From contig JAJFTD010000191.1 in assembly GCA_021373255.1 (NCBI GenBank), positions 1 to 40,903 on the forward strand: a stretch of DNA of 40,903 nt, in the 5' to 3' direction. The stretch is from a bacterium (lineage in GTDB: Bacteria; Armatimonadota; UBA5829). Position 1 is the stretch's first letter. Each line of letters starts with the position of its first letter. Below the pieces are notes generated by a model. That model ran no database searches and was not told the origin of the DNA. It saw only the letters and a list, made by a program, of their open reading frames with translations. Below are positions 27,328-34,882 of this stretch, one piece after another. The position numbers and the translations under genes are program-made.

Positions 27328-28086
27328 CTAAATCGTCAACCGCAACCCATCGTAAGCCAGCCGTATATTATCTGGAAGCATGCGGTTAGTGGACTCGTGG
27401 TCCAGGCGGTGGGTTATGTGGGTGAAATAGGTTTGGTGGGGGGTGAGTTTTTCTGCTATCTCGATGCCCTGGTTTACGCAGAGGTGGGTTTCGTGGGGTT
27501 CGTGGCGGATTACACCCAGGACTAGTGTGTCCAGGTCTGAGAGGAGTTCCATTGACTGCTCGGGGATTTGGCTGCAGTCGGTGACGTAGGCGAAGTTGCC
27601 TATGCGAAAACCGAATACTTTGATGCGTCCGTGGAGGACGGGAATCGGGATTACGGGCACGCCTGCGGCTTCGAATGGGCTATCGACTTTGATAAGATCG
27701 AGTTTGGGTTTGCCACCGCCGATTTGGGTGGGTCTGAAGACGTAGTCGAATGCACGGCGGATGGTTGTCAGGGTCTGCTCGCTGCCGTAGCAGGGCATCG
27801 CGCCGTTGGAGATGTCATTGAACCTGCGGACATCGTCCAGGCCGAAAACGTGGTCTGCGTGGGCGTGGGTGAAGAGAATGGCGTCTACGTGGGTGATACC
27901 TTCGCGAAGCGCCTGGATGCGCATTTCGGGGCCGGTGTCGATAAGGAGCCGGACGCCATTGACTTCAATCAGTGCTGATGAGCGCGTGCGGTTGTTGTGT
28001 GGGTCGTCGGATGTGCACACGGGGCAGTCGCATGCAATCATGGGGACGCCGTGGGACGTGCCGGTGCCGAGGAATGTAACTATCAC
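27328..28086 (-). CDS. PhnP-like metallo-beta-lactamase-fold hydrolase
   Basis: The protein has 252 residues. The fold is a metallo-beta-lactamase of the PhnP/RNase Z branch. The start FLGTGTSHGVPMIACDCPVC carries the CxCxxC site of PhnP-type proteins, and the metal motif THAHADHVFGLDDVRRF supplies HxHxDH. Further ligands are VLHGR, YVTDCSQIP and THITHRLDH. PhnP itself is a phosphodiesterase acting on cyclic sugar phosphates; outside phosphonate operons the substrate is unknown, and no phn gene is here. The start is GTG 28086, with GGGAG nine bases upstream, overlapping the stop of a 49-residue gene by four bases. The two are therefore translationally coupled. Confidence 0.88.
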   Translation of the reverse strand: MIVTFLGTGTSHGVPMIACDCPVCTSDDPHNNRTRSSALIEVNGVRLLIDTGPEMRIQALREGITHVDAILFTHAHADHVFGLDDVRRFNDISNGAMPCYGSEQTLTTIRRAFDYVFRPTQIGGGKPKLDLIKVDSPFEAAGVPVIPIPVLHGRIKVFGFRIGNFAYVTDCSQIPEQSMELLSDLDTLVLGVIRHEPHETHLCVNQGIEIAEKLTPHQTYFTHITHRLDHESTNRMLPDNIRLAYDGLRLTI

Positions 28087-28232
28087 AACACGTTTCTCCC
28101 GCTGTCTTCTTCCTCATGATACTCGTCGATGCGCTCGGAGAGAGCCCGTGCACTACGCCTGGCGTGACGAGCGAGCAGCACAATCAACGGTATAGATATA
28201 ATAACGAGGACCCACCTGATAATTTCCAGCAT
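28083..28232 (-). CDS. Small membrane protein coupled to the PhnP-like gene
   Basis: A 49-residue reading frame not obvious at usual size limits. Its sequence begins MLEIIRWVLVIISIPLIVLL, one transmembrane segment, followed by a basic ARHARRSARA stretch and an acidic tail (IDEYHEEEDSG) ending in NVL. The ATG at 28232 has AGGAG seven bases upstream. Its TGA overlaps the GTG of the PhnP-like gene, as in translational coupling. A strong ribosome site, a membrane helix with positive-inside flank and the four-base overlap together support a real gene. No known family is recognised. It might anchor or recruit its neighbour at the membrane. Confidence 0.65.
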   Translation of the reverse strand: MLEIIRWVLVIISIPLIVLLARHARRSARALSERIDEYHEEEDSGRNVL

Positions 28233-28281
28233 ACCAGCACTCCTACCCACATGCTAACGAGCGCACGGGCTGGTGTCAAAT

Positions 28282-28313
28282 GGTTGGATGGCTCGATGGT
28301 GTGATGGTTTGAT
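28282..28313 (+). repeat. 8-bp tandem array (GGTNNGAT type)
   Basis: Four octamers, GGTTGGAT, GGCTCGAT, GGTGTGAT and GGTTTGAT, stand in a row between the small membrane gene and the next gene's stop (28349). They do not form a stem. Confidence 0.6.
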
Positions 28314-28348
28314 GGTGAAGGGAATGGGTTCGACACCATTACAGTGTT

Positions 28349-29674
28349 TTACCTTACTTTCCAGACTATGTCACCGGTCATTGTTTGGTCTTTATTCTTG
28401 AGTGGAGCTACTCCACCATCGTCGCGTAGATTTGCGCCAATGCTGTAGATTAGATAGCCATTCGGCTTCGGCTTGTATATGAACGGCTTGCCGGAGAATG
28501 GATCGGTTGGAATTGGCATGGCTAGTTTGGCCTTAAGTTCGTTGAGGCTGGCCGGGTATGAGCTGTATCTGTTGTGGTAGATGTGCAGGGCGAGGGCGAT
28601 TCGGCAGCCTCGGAGTTCGGCTTCGGCGCGATCACGATTAATCTGTGTTTGGATGAATACCGGCGACATCATTCCAGATATGATTGCGTATTTCGGTGGG
28701 TTTGAGTTGGTAAGCCAGCCGGGATTATGCTTCTTTAGATCGAAATATGATTCGTTGGCATGGGCTATATAGCCTTGCATCTGTTGCAGGCAATATCTCT
28801 CGTCATAATACATCCAGATTGAAGTAAACGCATTAACCTTATGGGGCATGCCAGGAACAGGATAGCCTAGAGATGCTGGGTTGCGACGTAACGTATCATA
28901 AGTATATATCTGCATCGTCCGCTCTCCCTGGAATGCAGTAACTAGCCCATTCGATAGATCGATTGGCTGAAGTGAATTGGCGAGATACTTCGCCTGTGCC
29001 TCTGTAAAAGAAGTGTACCCCATCACATCACGCATGGTCCGAGTTGCAATATTAATCAATGCAAGCCGCAGAAGAAAGGATATCAATGTAGGCTCGTCTT
29101 TAGTCGAATTGCTTATTTTGATATCCAGGTTCAAAAGTCGCATAGCTTCGCCTGAATTGCCGTCACGCGCAGCAAGCACAGCACCGGCACGCAAGAAACG
29201 AGAGAGACTTCTGAGCCTCGCGTAGTGTGGAAATGGAACATTCATCCCCTGCTGCCACTGCACTGGAAAACGGCAGGATGGACAAGTGGTTGCCTGTTCA
29301 AGCAGAAGAATTACCTTTTTGTGTCGAGCAAGAGCGGCTCTTCCATCGGCTAGTTGCTGAGATGTAGCGGGGGGATCCGACGACGCCACTGCATCAATAG
29401 CCTTCTCGTCCGCTGAAGACTTGGCAGGCATTGCTGCGAAGACTTTCGCATAAATAGTGGCAGCATTCTCATTGGGTGGGATGGATGGGCCCGCGAGGTC
29501 TTGCATGGTGGTGGGTTCACCGGCAGCCTTGATTCGGGCAATCTCAGCACGCACCTGGCGGCCCGGAGTGGTCACGACGGCTACGAGCGCAGCCATTCCA
29601 AGAAGAAATACGGCAATGATTGAGAGAGCGATAATCCATCTGGTGCTGATCTTGCCGGTGTTTTTGAGCTTCAT
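28349..29674 (-). CDS. Membrane-anchored exported protein with pseudopilin-like C-terminus
   Basis: The protein has 441 residues. One N-terminal membrane helix (about 13-37, WIIALSIIAVFLLGMAALVAVV) anchors a large extracytoplasmic part. The middle is helical with a CPSC pair (TTCPSCRFPVQW). The C-terminal 70 residues read ALALHIYHNRYSSYPASLNE...PTDPFSGKPFIYKPKPNGYL followed by IYSIGANLRDDGGV. That pattern is the C-terminal region of type II secretion pseudopilins, also used as a domain in many planctomycete and armatimonad proteins. There is no type II system nearby, so its job is open. ATG 29674 has GAGGA five bases upstream. It is a single gene on the minus strand. Confidence 0.7.
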   Translation of the reverse strand: MKLKNTGKISTRWIIALSIIAVFLLGMAALVAVVTTPGRQVRAEIARIKAAGEPTTMQDLAGPSIPPNENAATIYAKVFAAMPAKSSADEKAIDAVASSDPPATSQQLADGRAALARHKKVILLLEQATTCPSCRFPVQWQQGMNVPFPHYARLRSLSRFLRAGAVLAARDGNSGEAMRLLNLDIKISNSTKDEPTLISFLLRLALINIATRTMRDVMGYTSFTEAQAKYLANSLQPIDLSNGLVTAFQGERTMQIYTYDTLRRNPASLGYPVPGMPHKVNAFTSIWMYYDERYCLQQMQGYIAHANESYFDLKKHNPGWLTNSNPPKYAIISGMMSPVFIQTQINRDRAEAELRGCRIALALHIYHNRYSSYPASLNELKAKLAMPIPTDPFSGKPFIYKPKPNGYLIYSIGANLRDDGGVAPLKNKDQTMTGDIVWKVR

Positions 29675-29791
29675 GTGCGTCCTCGTAGGGATTGCTACAC
29701 TACTATTCTATGTCGGCTCGGAGGTTCCTCTTTGTTCCGTTTGCCGGGGGCGGATTCGGAAATGGGCACCCATTCTAGACCGCGAGGTTGC

Positions 29792-29834
29792 GCCCTCACC
29801 CTAGCCCTCTCCCCCTGGGCGAGGGAATTGGGTT
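29792..29834. repeat. CCCTCACCC...GGGCGAGGG dispersed hairpin repeat
   Basis: An imperfect inverted repeat (CGCCCTCACCCTAGCCCTCT against GGGCGAGGGAATTGGG) of the type found scattered between genes in many bacteria. It lies between the divergent 28349-29674 gene and miaA. Confidence 0.5.
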
Positions 29835-29857
29835 AGCTGTTTGGCCAACCCTTACCA

Positions 29858-29892
29858 ATTCTTCATTCTTAATTCTTAACTCTTAACTTCCT
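29858..29892 (+). repeat. 7-bp tandem array (ATTCTTA type)
   Basis: Units ATTCTTC, ATTCTTA, ATTCTTA, ACTCTTA and ACTTCCT follow each other. Two are identical. It ends 30 bases before the -35 box of the miaA promoter. Confidence 0.6.
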
Positions 29893-29921
29893 TCCCCTTT
29901 CTTAAAATTCGGGTTCGCGCC

Positions 29922-29950
29922 TTGCCGGTGATAGGTAGTTATGTTATACT
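29922..29950 (+). promoter_or_regulatory. Sigma-70-type promoter of miaA-hfq-dapF
   Basis: TTGCCG (29922-29927) and TATACT (29945-29950) are 17 bases apart. The expected start point near 29957 leaves a short leader before the miaA ATG at 29982. Confidence 0.65.
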
Positions 29951-29981
29951 CTTACGATTAGCATTGGCATGGGAACATGAT

Positions 29982-30923
29982 ATGTATACCGCGAGAGCGG
30001 ACGTTATAGCTATCGTCGGGCCTACGGCTGTTGGAAAGACGGCAGTGGCGGTTGAATTGGTGGGGCTTCTCGGTGGGGAGATTGTCTCGGCGGATTCGAT
30101 GGCCGTATATAAAGGTATGGACATCGGCACCGCTAAGCCTACTTTTGAGGAACAAGAGAGGGCTAAGTTTCATCTAATTGATGTAGCCGATCCCGCCGAA
30201 CCATTCAGCGTGGGCGAGTTTCAACGCCTTGCACATGATGTGATAGATGATATACTCCGGCGCAACCCACCGGCTGTGGTGGTGGGAGGCAGTGGTTTGT
30301 ACGTACGGGCCGCCATCGACGGGTTGGATATGTCGATGCCGGGAGAGAATGCGGAACTTCGCCAAAGGTTGGTTGAGGAAGCGCGTGTTTATGGGAATGA
30401 ATATGTGCATTCCAAACTTGCAGCTGTGGATGTTGAATCAGCCCAACGCATTCATCCAAATAACCTGAAGCGCGTAATCAGGGCACTTGAGATACACGAG
30501 GCAACGGGAACGAAGCCTTCTCAACTTTTTGAGCAGGACTCAAAGCGGGAACCGCGTTACCCGGAGGCGCGATTCTTTGGTCTTACAATGGACCGGGAGG
30601 CGCTTTACGCACGCATAGAACAGCGTGTGGACGTGATGATTCGACAGGGCCTTGTGGAGGAAGTTGAAAATCTTGTCCGGCAGGGTGTAGACCCATCCGG
30701 CATAGCAATGCAGGGACTTGGCTACAAGGAAATTGCCGGTTACCTGCGTGGGGGATACGGTCTCGATGAGGCTGTTGACCTGTTAAAGAAGAACACCAGG
30801 CGGTTTGCCAGGCGCCAATACACTTGGTTCCGAGCTGACTCGCGAGTCGAGTGGATTGATGTTGACAAACTAACCGCCAGCCAACTCGCACGAGACGAGA
30901 TATTGCCACGTTTATGTAATTGA
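29982..30923 (+). CDS. miaA: tRNA dimethylallyltransferase
   Basis: The protein has 313 residues. It transfers a dimethylallyl group to the N6 of A37 in tRNAs that read UNN codons. The P-loop GPTAVGKT is at 13-20, followed by GEIVSADSMAVYKGMDIGTA and KFHLIDVADPAEPFSVGEFQ, the catalytic and tRNA-binding blocks; VVVGGSGLYVRAAIDGL and HPNNLKRVIRALEI are also typical. The C-terminus carries GLGYKEIAGYL and NTRRFARRQYTWFR. ATG 29982 is chosen because the family starts just before the P-loop; GGGA lies seven bases upstream, so the site is modest. Longer in-frame starts back to 29922 would overlap the promoter. Hfq follows 85 bases later, the same pairing as in many bacteria. Confidence 0.95.
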   Translation: MYTARADVIAIVGPTAVGKTAVAVELVGLLGGEIVSADSMAVYKGMDIGTAKPTFEEQERAKFHLIDVADPAEPFSVGEFQRLAHDVIDDILRRNPPAVVVGGSGLYVRAAIDGLDMSMPGENAELRQRLVEEARVYGNEYVHSKLAAVDVESAQRIHPNNLKRVIRALEIHEATGTKPSQLFEQDSKREPRYPEARFFGLTMDREALYARIEQRVDVMIRQGLVEEVENLVRQGVDPSGIAMQGLGYKEIAGYLRGGYGLDEAVDLLKKNTRRFARRQYTWFRADSRVEWIDVDKLTASQLARDEILPRLCN

Positions 30924-31008
30924 CACGCGGGCGAAGTTGGCGAACAGTGCGATCAAGTTCGCATAAAGCAAGGTGTCAAGAAAAGACAAAGAAGGAGTCT
31001 ACTTACTG

Positions 31009-31272
31009 ATGAATAAAGCACAGATGAACCTGCAGGACACTTTCCTGAATCACGTCAGAAAAGAAAATATGCCTGTTACCATATACCTCGTGAGTGGTGT
31101 TCAGCTCAAGGGAATGGTGCGTGGATTTGATTCTTTCACCGTGCTCCTTGAAACCCCCGGCAAACCGTCGCAGCTTGTATATAAGCACGCGATGGCCTCG
31201 GTGGTCCCGGCCAGGCTTGTGAACCTCAGAGAAGAATCAGCCCCACCGGCTGAGAGCCAGCCGCAGGAGTAG
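31009..31272 (+). CDS. hfq: RNA chaperone Hfq
   Basis: The protein has 87 residues, one Sm-like domain with a short C-terminal tail. It forms a hexamer ring that binds small RNAs and mRNAs. Sm1 reads [20 protein letters not shown] followed by SFTVLL; Sm2 reads [14 protein letters not shown], close to the classical YKHAIST. The N-terminal [18 protein letters not shown] matches the family. The 15-residue tail ([14 protein letters not shown]) is short compared with enterobacterial Hfq. ATG 31009 has AAGGAG eleven bases upstream; a GTG at 30973 would add 12 residues without a ribosome site. The gene lies between miaA and dapF, five bases before dapF. Confidence 0.95.
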   Translation: MNKAQMNLQDTFLNHVRKENMPVTIYLVSGVQLKGMVRGFDSFTVLLETPGKPSQLVYKHAMASVVPARLVNLREESAPPAESQPQE

Positions 31273-31277
31273 GAAAG

Positions 31278-32147
31278 TTGAAATTCGTTAAGATGCACGG
31301 CGCGGGAAATGACTTTGTGGTCATTGACAGCGCAAAAGAAGAGATTGTTGAAGAGCAGCTACCGGCAATTGCCAGGAATGCATGTGATCGAAACTTGGGG
31401 ATTGGTGGAGACGGTATTATAATGGTAATGCCGTCCCGCCAGGCCAACTTCAGGATGCGGATGTTTAATCCGGACGGCAGCGAGGCTGAGATGTGCGGCA
31501 ACGGCATCCGGTGCTTCGCCAAGTACGTCTTCGACCGCAAGATGCACCAGGATGTTATTATGACCGTCGAGACGATGGGTGGCATCAAGACTCTGAAGCT
31601 CAACGCTGCGGGTGGTAAAGTGCAGACGGTACGCGTAGATATGGGCGAGCCCGGGCTGCTGCGATCTGAGATCCCTATGAAGGGAACTGGGAGCGATAAG
31701 GTTGTGGCGGAGCCATTGAAGGTGGCGGGCAAAAAGGTGGAAATCACCTGCGTGTCCATGGGTAACCCGCACTGCGTTACCTTCATCGACCACGTGGACG
31801 ACTTCCCTGTGGAGAGGATTGGGCCGGAGATAGAAAACCATCCCAACTTCCCCCAGCGGACGAATGTGGAGTTCGTGGAAGTGATCAACCAGCAGGAGAT
31901 CAAGATGCGCGTGTGGGAACGCGGCGCGGGCGAGACGCTGGCTTGTGGCACCGGGGCGTGTGGAGCTGCGGTGGCCTCGATGCTCAATGACAAGGTCCAA
32001 CGCAAGGTCACGGTGCACCTGCGTGGCGGAGACCTGTTCATCGAGTGGTTGGGAGACAACAAAGTCTTCATGACAGGGCCGGCTGAGGAAGTATTTGAAG
32101 GTAGAGTAGGCCCTGCGGAATTTAAGAAATGGGTGTCGGACATCTAG
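31278..32147 (+). CDS. dapF: Diaminopimelate epimerase
   Basis: The protein has 289 residues. It converts LL- to meso-diaminopimelate for lysine and peptidoglycan. The two active-site cysteines are Cys73 in EMCGNGIRCFAKYV and Cys223 in ACGTGACGA. The N-terminus MKFVKMHGAGNDFVVID and the segment MGNPHCVTFID are typical. The start is TTG 31278, with GGAG eight bases upstream. It begins five bases after the hfq stop, so they share a transcript. The hairpin terminator at 32171 follows, and dapL is next. Length and residues are normal for the family. Confidence 0.95.
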   Translation: MKFVKMHGAGNDFVVIDSAKEEIVEEQLPAIARNACDRNLGIGGDGIIMVMPSRQANFRMRMFNPDGSEAEMCGNGIRCFAKYVFDRKMHQDVIMTVETMGGIKTLKLNAAGGKVQTVRVDMGEPGLLRSEIPMKGTGSDKVVAEPLKVAGKKVEITCVSMGNPHCVTFIDHVDDFPVERIGPEIENHPNFPQRTNVEFVEVINQQEIKMRVWERGAGETLACGTGACGAAVASMLNDKVQRKVTVHLRGGDLFIEWLGDNKVFMTGPAEEVFEGRVGPAEFKKWVSDI

Positions 32148-32170
32148 CGCCGACGGCTGATTGATTTCGA

Positions 32171-32198
32171 GCCGTCCGGCAGAGCCGGGCGGCTTTTT
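32171..32198 (+). terminator. Rho-independent terminator after dapF
   Basis: GCCGTCCGGC (32171-32180) pairs with GCCGGGCGGC (32184-32193) with one wobble around an AGA loop and is followed by TTTTT. It separates dapF from dapL, which starts 28 bases later, so it may act as an attenuator or partial terminator. Confidence 0.8.
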
Positions 32199-32226
32199 GT
32201 TCGATTGTGTACTATGGAGGAATTCG

Positions 32227-33408
32227 TTGGATAGAGCAAAGAGACTTGATAAGATCCCCCCTTATCTTTTCGGTGAGATAGCCAGGTTGAAAGCTGGTGC
32301 TATCGCAGAGGGGAAGGATCTGGTCGATTTGGGAATAGGCGATCCGGACCAACCCACTCCGCAGGCTGTAATAGACAGGCTGTGCGAGGCGGTGAATGAC
32401 CCGGAGACGCATCGATATGATGAGTCTGAGTCGGGGTGGCCGGTGTTTCTCGATGCCGTCTCAAGATGGTATAAGAAACGCTTTGATGTGGACATCGATG
32501 CAAAGAGCGAGGCTATGCTCCTTATCGGCTCCAAGGACGGGCTCGCACACCTTTGCTGGGCGATGATCGACCCCGGTGATGTAAGCCTTGTGCCTGATCC
32601 CGGCTACACTGTCTATAAAGTCAACACGATGATGGCTGGCGGCGAGGCGGTTACCATGCCTCTGCTAGAGAAAAATGGCTTCGTGCCCGATCTTACCGCG
32701 ATCTCAACAGATGCGGCGAAGAAAGCTAAGCTGATGTTTCTCAATTACCCGAACAACCCGACGGGAGCCATCGCATCGCTTGACTTTTACAAGGATGCAG
32801 TGCGGTTCGCCAAGGAGTATGATATCGCGATATGCAGTGACCTTGCTTACTCCGAAGTGACCTACGATGGCTACGACGCACCCAGCATGCTTCAGGTGGA
32901 AGGCGCGAAGGATGTTGTGATCGAGATGCACTCTCTTTCCAAGACATTTAACATGACGGGGTGGCGCATTGGTTACGCAGTGGGTAATAAGGACGTGGTG
33001 GGACATCTGAACAAGCTAAAGTCCAATCTGGACTCGCGGCAGTTCCCGGCGATCGACCTTGCGGCGGCTTATGCTCTGGAAACTGTATCAAACCAGTCCA
33101 CCCTGGATCTTTACACTCGCAGGCGCGATATACTGGTTGATGGACTTAACGAGATTGGTTGGAAGGTAAAGAAGCCTGTGGCGTCGCTCTATGTATGGGC
33201 GAAGGTCCCCGAGGGGTTCACATCCGCCGAATTCTCGAAGCTCCTGCTCACTGACGCGGGCGTGTTGGTGATACCGGGCAACGGCTACGGTGAATATGGT
33301 GAGGGCTACGTTAGAATGTCTCTTACGGTGTCCGGCGATAAGGACGGCGACCGGATGGCTGAGGCTGTCCGCAGGATCAGAGACAATATTAAGATAGATT
33401 GGAAATAG
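32227..33408 (+). CDS. dapL: LL-diaminopimelate aminotransferase
   Basis: The protein has 393 residues, PLP fold type I. It makes LL-diaminopimelate from tetrahydrodipicolinate and glutamate in one step, bypassing the succinylase route. Family features are the N-terminal KRLDKIPPYLFGEIARL, DLGIGDPDQPTPQAVIDRL, and the PLP lysine in HSLSKTFNMTGWRIGYAVG. Segments YPNNPTGA (Asn) and the C-terminal VRMSLTVS (Arg) bind substrate and cofactor. Its product feeds the dapF enzyme just upstream, which supports the DapL name over a general aspartate aminotransferase. The start is TTG 32227, with GGAGG six bases upstream. An extension to 32161 would run through the terminator hairpin. Confidence 0.88.
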   Translation: MDRAKRLDKIPPYLFGEIARLKAGAIAEGKDLVDLGIGDPDQPTPQAVIDRLCEAVNDPETHRYDESESGWPVFLDAVSRWYKKRFDVDIDAKSEAMLLIGSKDGLAHLCWAMIDPGDVSLVPDPGYTVYKVNTMMAGGEAVTMPLLEKNGFVPDLTAISTDAAKKAKLMFLNYPNNPTGAIASLDFYKDAVRFAKEYDIAICSDLAYSEVTYDGYDAPSMLQVEGAKDVVIEMHSLSKTFNMTGWRIGYAVGNKDVVGHLNKLKSNLDSRQFPAIDLAAAYALETVSNQSTLDLYTRRRDILVDGLNEIGWKVKKPVASLYVWAKVPEGFTSAEFSKLLLTDAGVLVIPGNGYGEYGEGYVRMSLTVSGDKDGDRMAEAVRRIRDNIKIDWK

Positions 33409-33439
33409 GTTGCGGCCTGCAACCTTGTGAGGTGCATCC

Positions 33440-34705
33440 ATAGACGACACTCATGATCAAGATAAAGCGGTTCTAGTAGTCATCGATCCACGTGATGACA
33501 GGGAAGCTGAAGCCAACACGGTGGAGCTTGGACTGTTGGCTGAAAGTGCGGGGCTGCTGGTGGTGGACGAGATGCACCTCCACCGCTACGAGCCCGACCC
33601 ACGCTACTTCATCGGCAAAGGTAATGCCGAAGAGGTCTATATGCGTGTGCAAGATGCCGGGGCTGATGTGGTTATAGTGGGCGAGGATCTCTCCCCCACC
33701 CAACAACGCAACCTCAGCGACGCTGCAACCGTGGAGGTAATCGACCGAACGCAGCTTATATTGAACATTTTCGCTCAGCGCGCTCGAACAGCCGAGGGCA
33801 ACTTGCAGGTGGAACTTGCACAGCTCCAGTATTTATTGCCAAGGTTGACGGGGCGTGGGACGCAGATGTCCAGGATAGGTGGCAGTGGCGGTGGGTTGGC
33901 TACACGCGGGCCTGGTGAAACCAAGCTGGAAACCGACCGGCGCAGGGTGCGAAGCCGGATAGCGGCACTCAACAACGAGCTTGACGAAGTGGTCCAGCAC
34001 AGACAAGTGCAGAACCGTTCACGAAGAAAACTGCTGGTGCCAAGCGCATCGCTGGTAGGTTACACATCGGCGGGTAAATCAACACTTATGAACCTGCTCG
34101 CGGGAACTGATGTATCGGCTCATGAGCGGTTATTCGAGACTCTGGACCCTACTACCCGCCGGGTTGAGATGGAGGGGCAGTGCACGCTGATGCTGTCGGA
34201 TACGGTTGGGTTCCTGCGGAACTTACCGCACCATCTGATCGCTGCGTTCAGAGCTACACTGGAAGAGGTGACGGAAGCTGATTTCCTGATACACGTGGTC
34301 GATGCCAGCCACCATTTCTTCCAAAAGCAGCATGAAGCGGTCTTGGAGGTGCTCGACGAACTCGGAGTCAAAGGCAAGCCGGTCATCACCGTATTCAATA
34401 AGAGTGATTTGATTCACGATCAATATGAATTGCGAAGGTTGGTCGCCGATACACCGAACGCCTGCTATATGTCAGCCCACACAGGTGAGGGCTTGAAATA
34501 CCTGCAGAGGTTGATCTGTAAAGTTATCGGTGAAATGATGAACCGAATCGAAGCGATCATCCCCTACGAACGTGGCGATCTGCTTGCAATGTGTCATGAC
34601 AGGGGCCGTGTGATTGCGCAGGAGTATCTCCCAGAGGGTATATACGTGCAGGTGGAAATCTCGCCTGATCTAGCAGATAAGATTACACCTTACGCAATTG
34701 ATTGA
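33440..34705 (+). CDS. hflX: HflX ribosome-associated GTPase, possibly starting at ATA
   Basis: About 421 residues. It is a GTPase that splits stalled 70S ribosomes. The N-terminal domain has GKGNAEEV and QYLLPRLTGRGTQMSRIGG with GPGETKLETDRR; the G domain has G1 GYTSAGKST, G3 DTVGF, G4 NKSD. Homology to the family begins at KAVLVVIDPRDDREAEANTV, upstream of the first GTG at 33521. In that frame the only start-like codon before a TGA (33428) is ATA 33440, which has GAGGTG five bases upstream. A start at GTG 33521 would delete the first beta strand and has no ribosome site. The ATA may be genuine or an error for ATG. The gene follows dapL by 31 bases and joins miaA-hfq as in Escherichia coli. 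Confidence 0.88.
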   Translation: MDDTHDQDKAVLVVIDPRDDREAEANTVELGLLAESAGLLVVDEMHLHRYEPDPRYFIGKGNAEEVYMRVQDAGADVVIVGEDLSPTQQRNLSDAATVEVIDRTQLILNIFAQRARTAEGNLQVELAQLQYLLPRLTGRGTQMSRIGGSGGGLATRGPGETKLETDRRRVRSRIAALNNELDEVVQHRQVQNRSRRKLLVPSASLVGYTSAGKSTLMNLLAGTDVSAHERLFETLDPTTRRVEMEGQCTLMLSDTVGFLRNLPHHLIAAFRATLEEVTEADFLIHVVDASHHFFQKQHEAVLEVLDELGVKGKPVITVFNKSDLIHDQYELRRLVADTPNACYMSAHTGEGLKYLQRLICKVIGEMMNRIEAIIPYERGDLLAMCHDRGRVIAQEYLPEGIYVQVEISPDLADKITPYAID

Positions 34706-34731
34706 CCATGTAGGCTCGGAGATGGTATAAT
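34702..34731 (+). promoter_or_regulatory. Promoter of tRNA-Lys
   Basis: TTGACC (34702-34707) and TATAAT (34726-34731) are 18 bases apart, overlapping the hflX stop. Transcription would begin near 34738, about 14 bases before the tRNA. Confidence 0.7.
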
Positions 34732-34751
34732 CTCATGCTAGAGTTTCATGC

Positions 34752-34826
34752 GGGTCGGTAACTCAGTGGTAGAGTATCGCCCTTTTAAGGCGAGAGTCCT
34801 GGGTTCGAATCCCAGCCGACCCACCA
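34752..34826 (+). tRNA. tRNA-Lys (anticodon TTT)
   Basis: The acceptor stem GGGTCGG (34752-34758) pairs with CCGACCC (34816-34822), followed by discriminator A and an encoded CCA. The anticodon stem TCGCC/GGCGA closes the loop CTTTTAA, anticodon TTT. The T arm is CTGGG-TTCGAAT-CCCAG. All arms are intact. Confidence 0.95.
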
Positions 34827-34831
34827 CATAG

Positions 34832-34874
34832 ACAAAAATGGGCAGAAACCGTTTTGGTGACTGCCCATTTTTGT
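34832..34874. terminator. Bidirectional terminator between tRNA-Lys and the secreted deacetylase-like gene
   Basis: ACAAAAATGGGCAG (34832-34845) and CTGCCCATTTTTGT (34861-34874) are perfect 14-bp complements with a 15-base loop. Both strands end the stem in a T run, so it can terminate the tRNA from the left and the 34883-36571 gene from the right. Confidence 0.85.
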
Positions 34875-34882
34875 GTACGATT

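Noticed and set aside
30920-30979. TTGACAC/GTGTCAA inverted pair between miaA and hfq
   Set aside because: The 46-base gap and 7-bp arms are weak, and there is no -10 box at the right distance from TTGACA, so neither operator nor promoter is supported.
31226-32143. 305-residue minus-strand frame over dapF
   Set aside because: It is antisense to dapF, whose active-site cysteines and neighbours are clear. The Ser/Thr/Pro-rich composition is typical of an antisense shadow.
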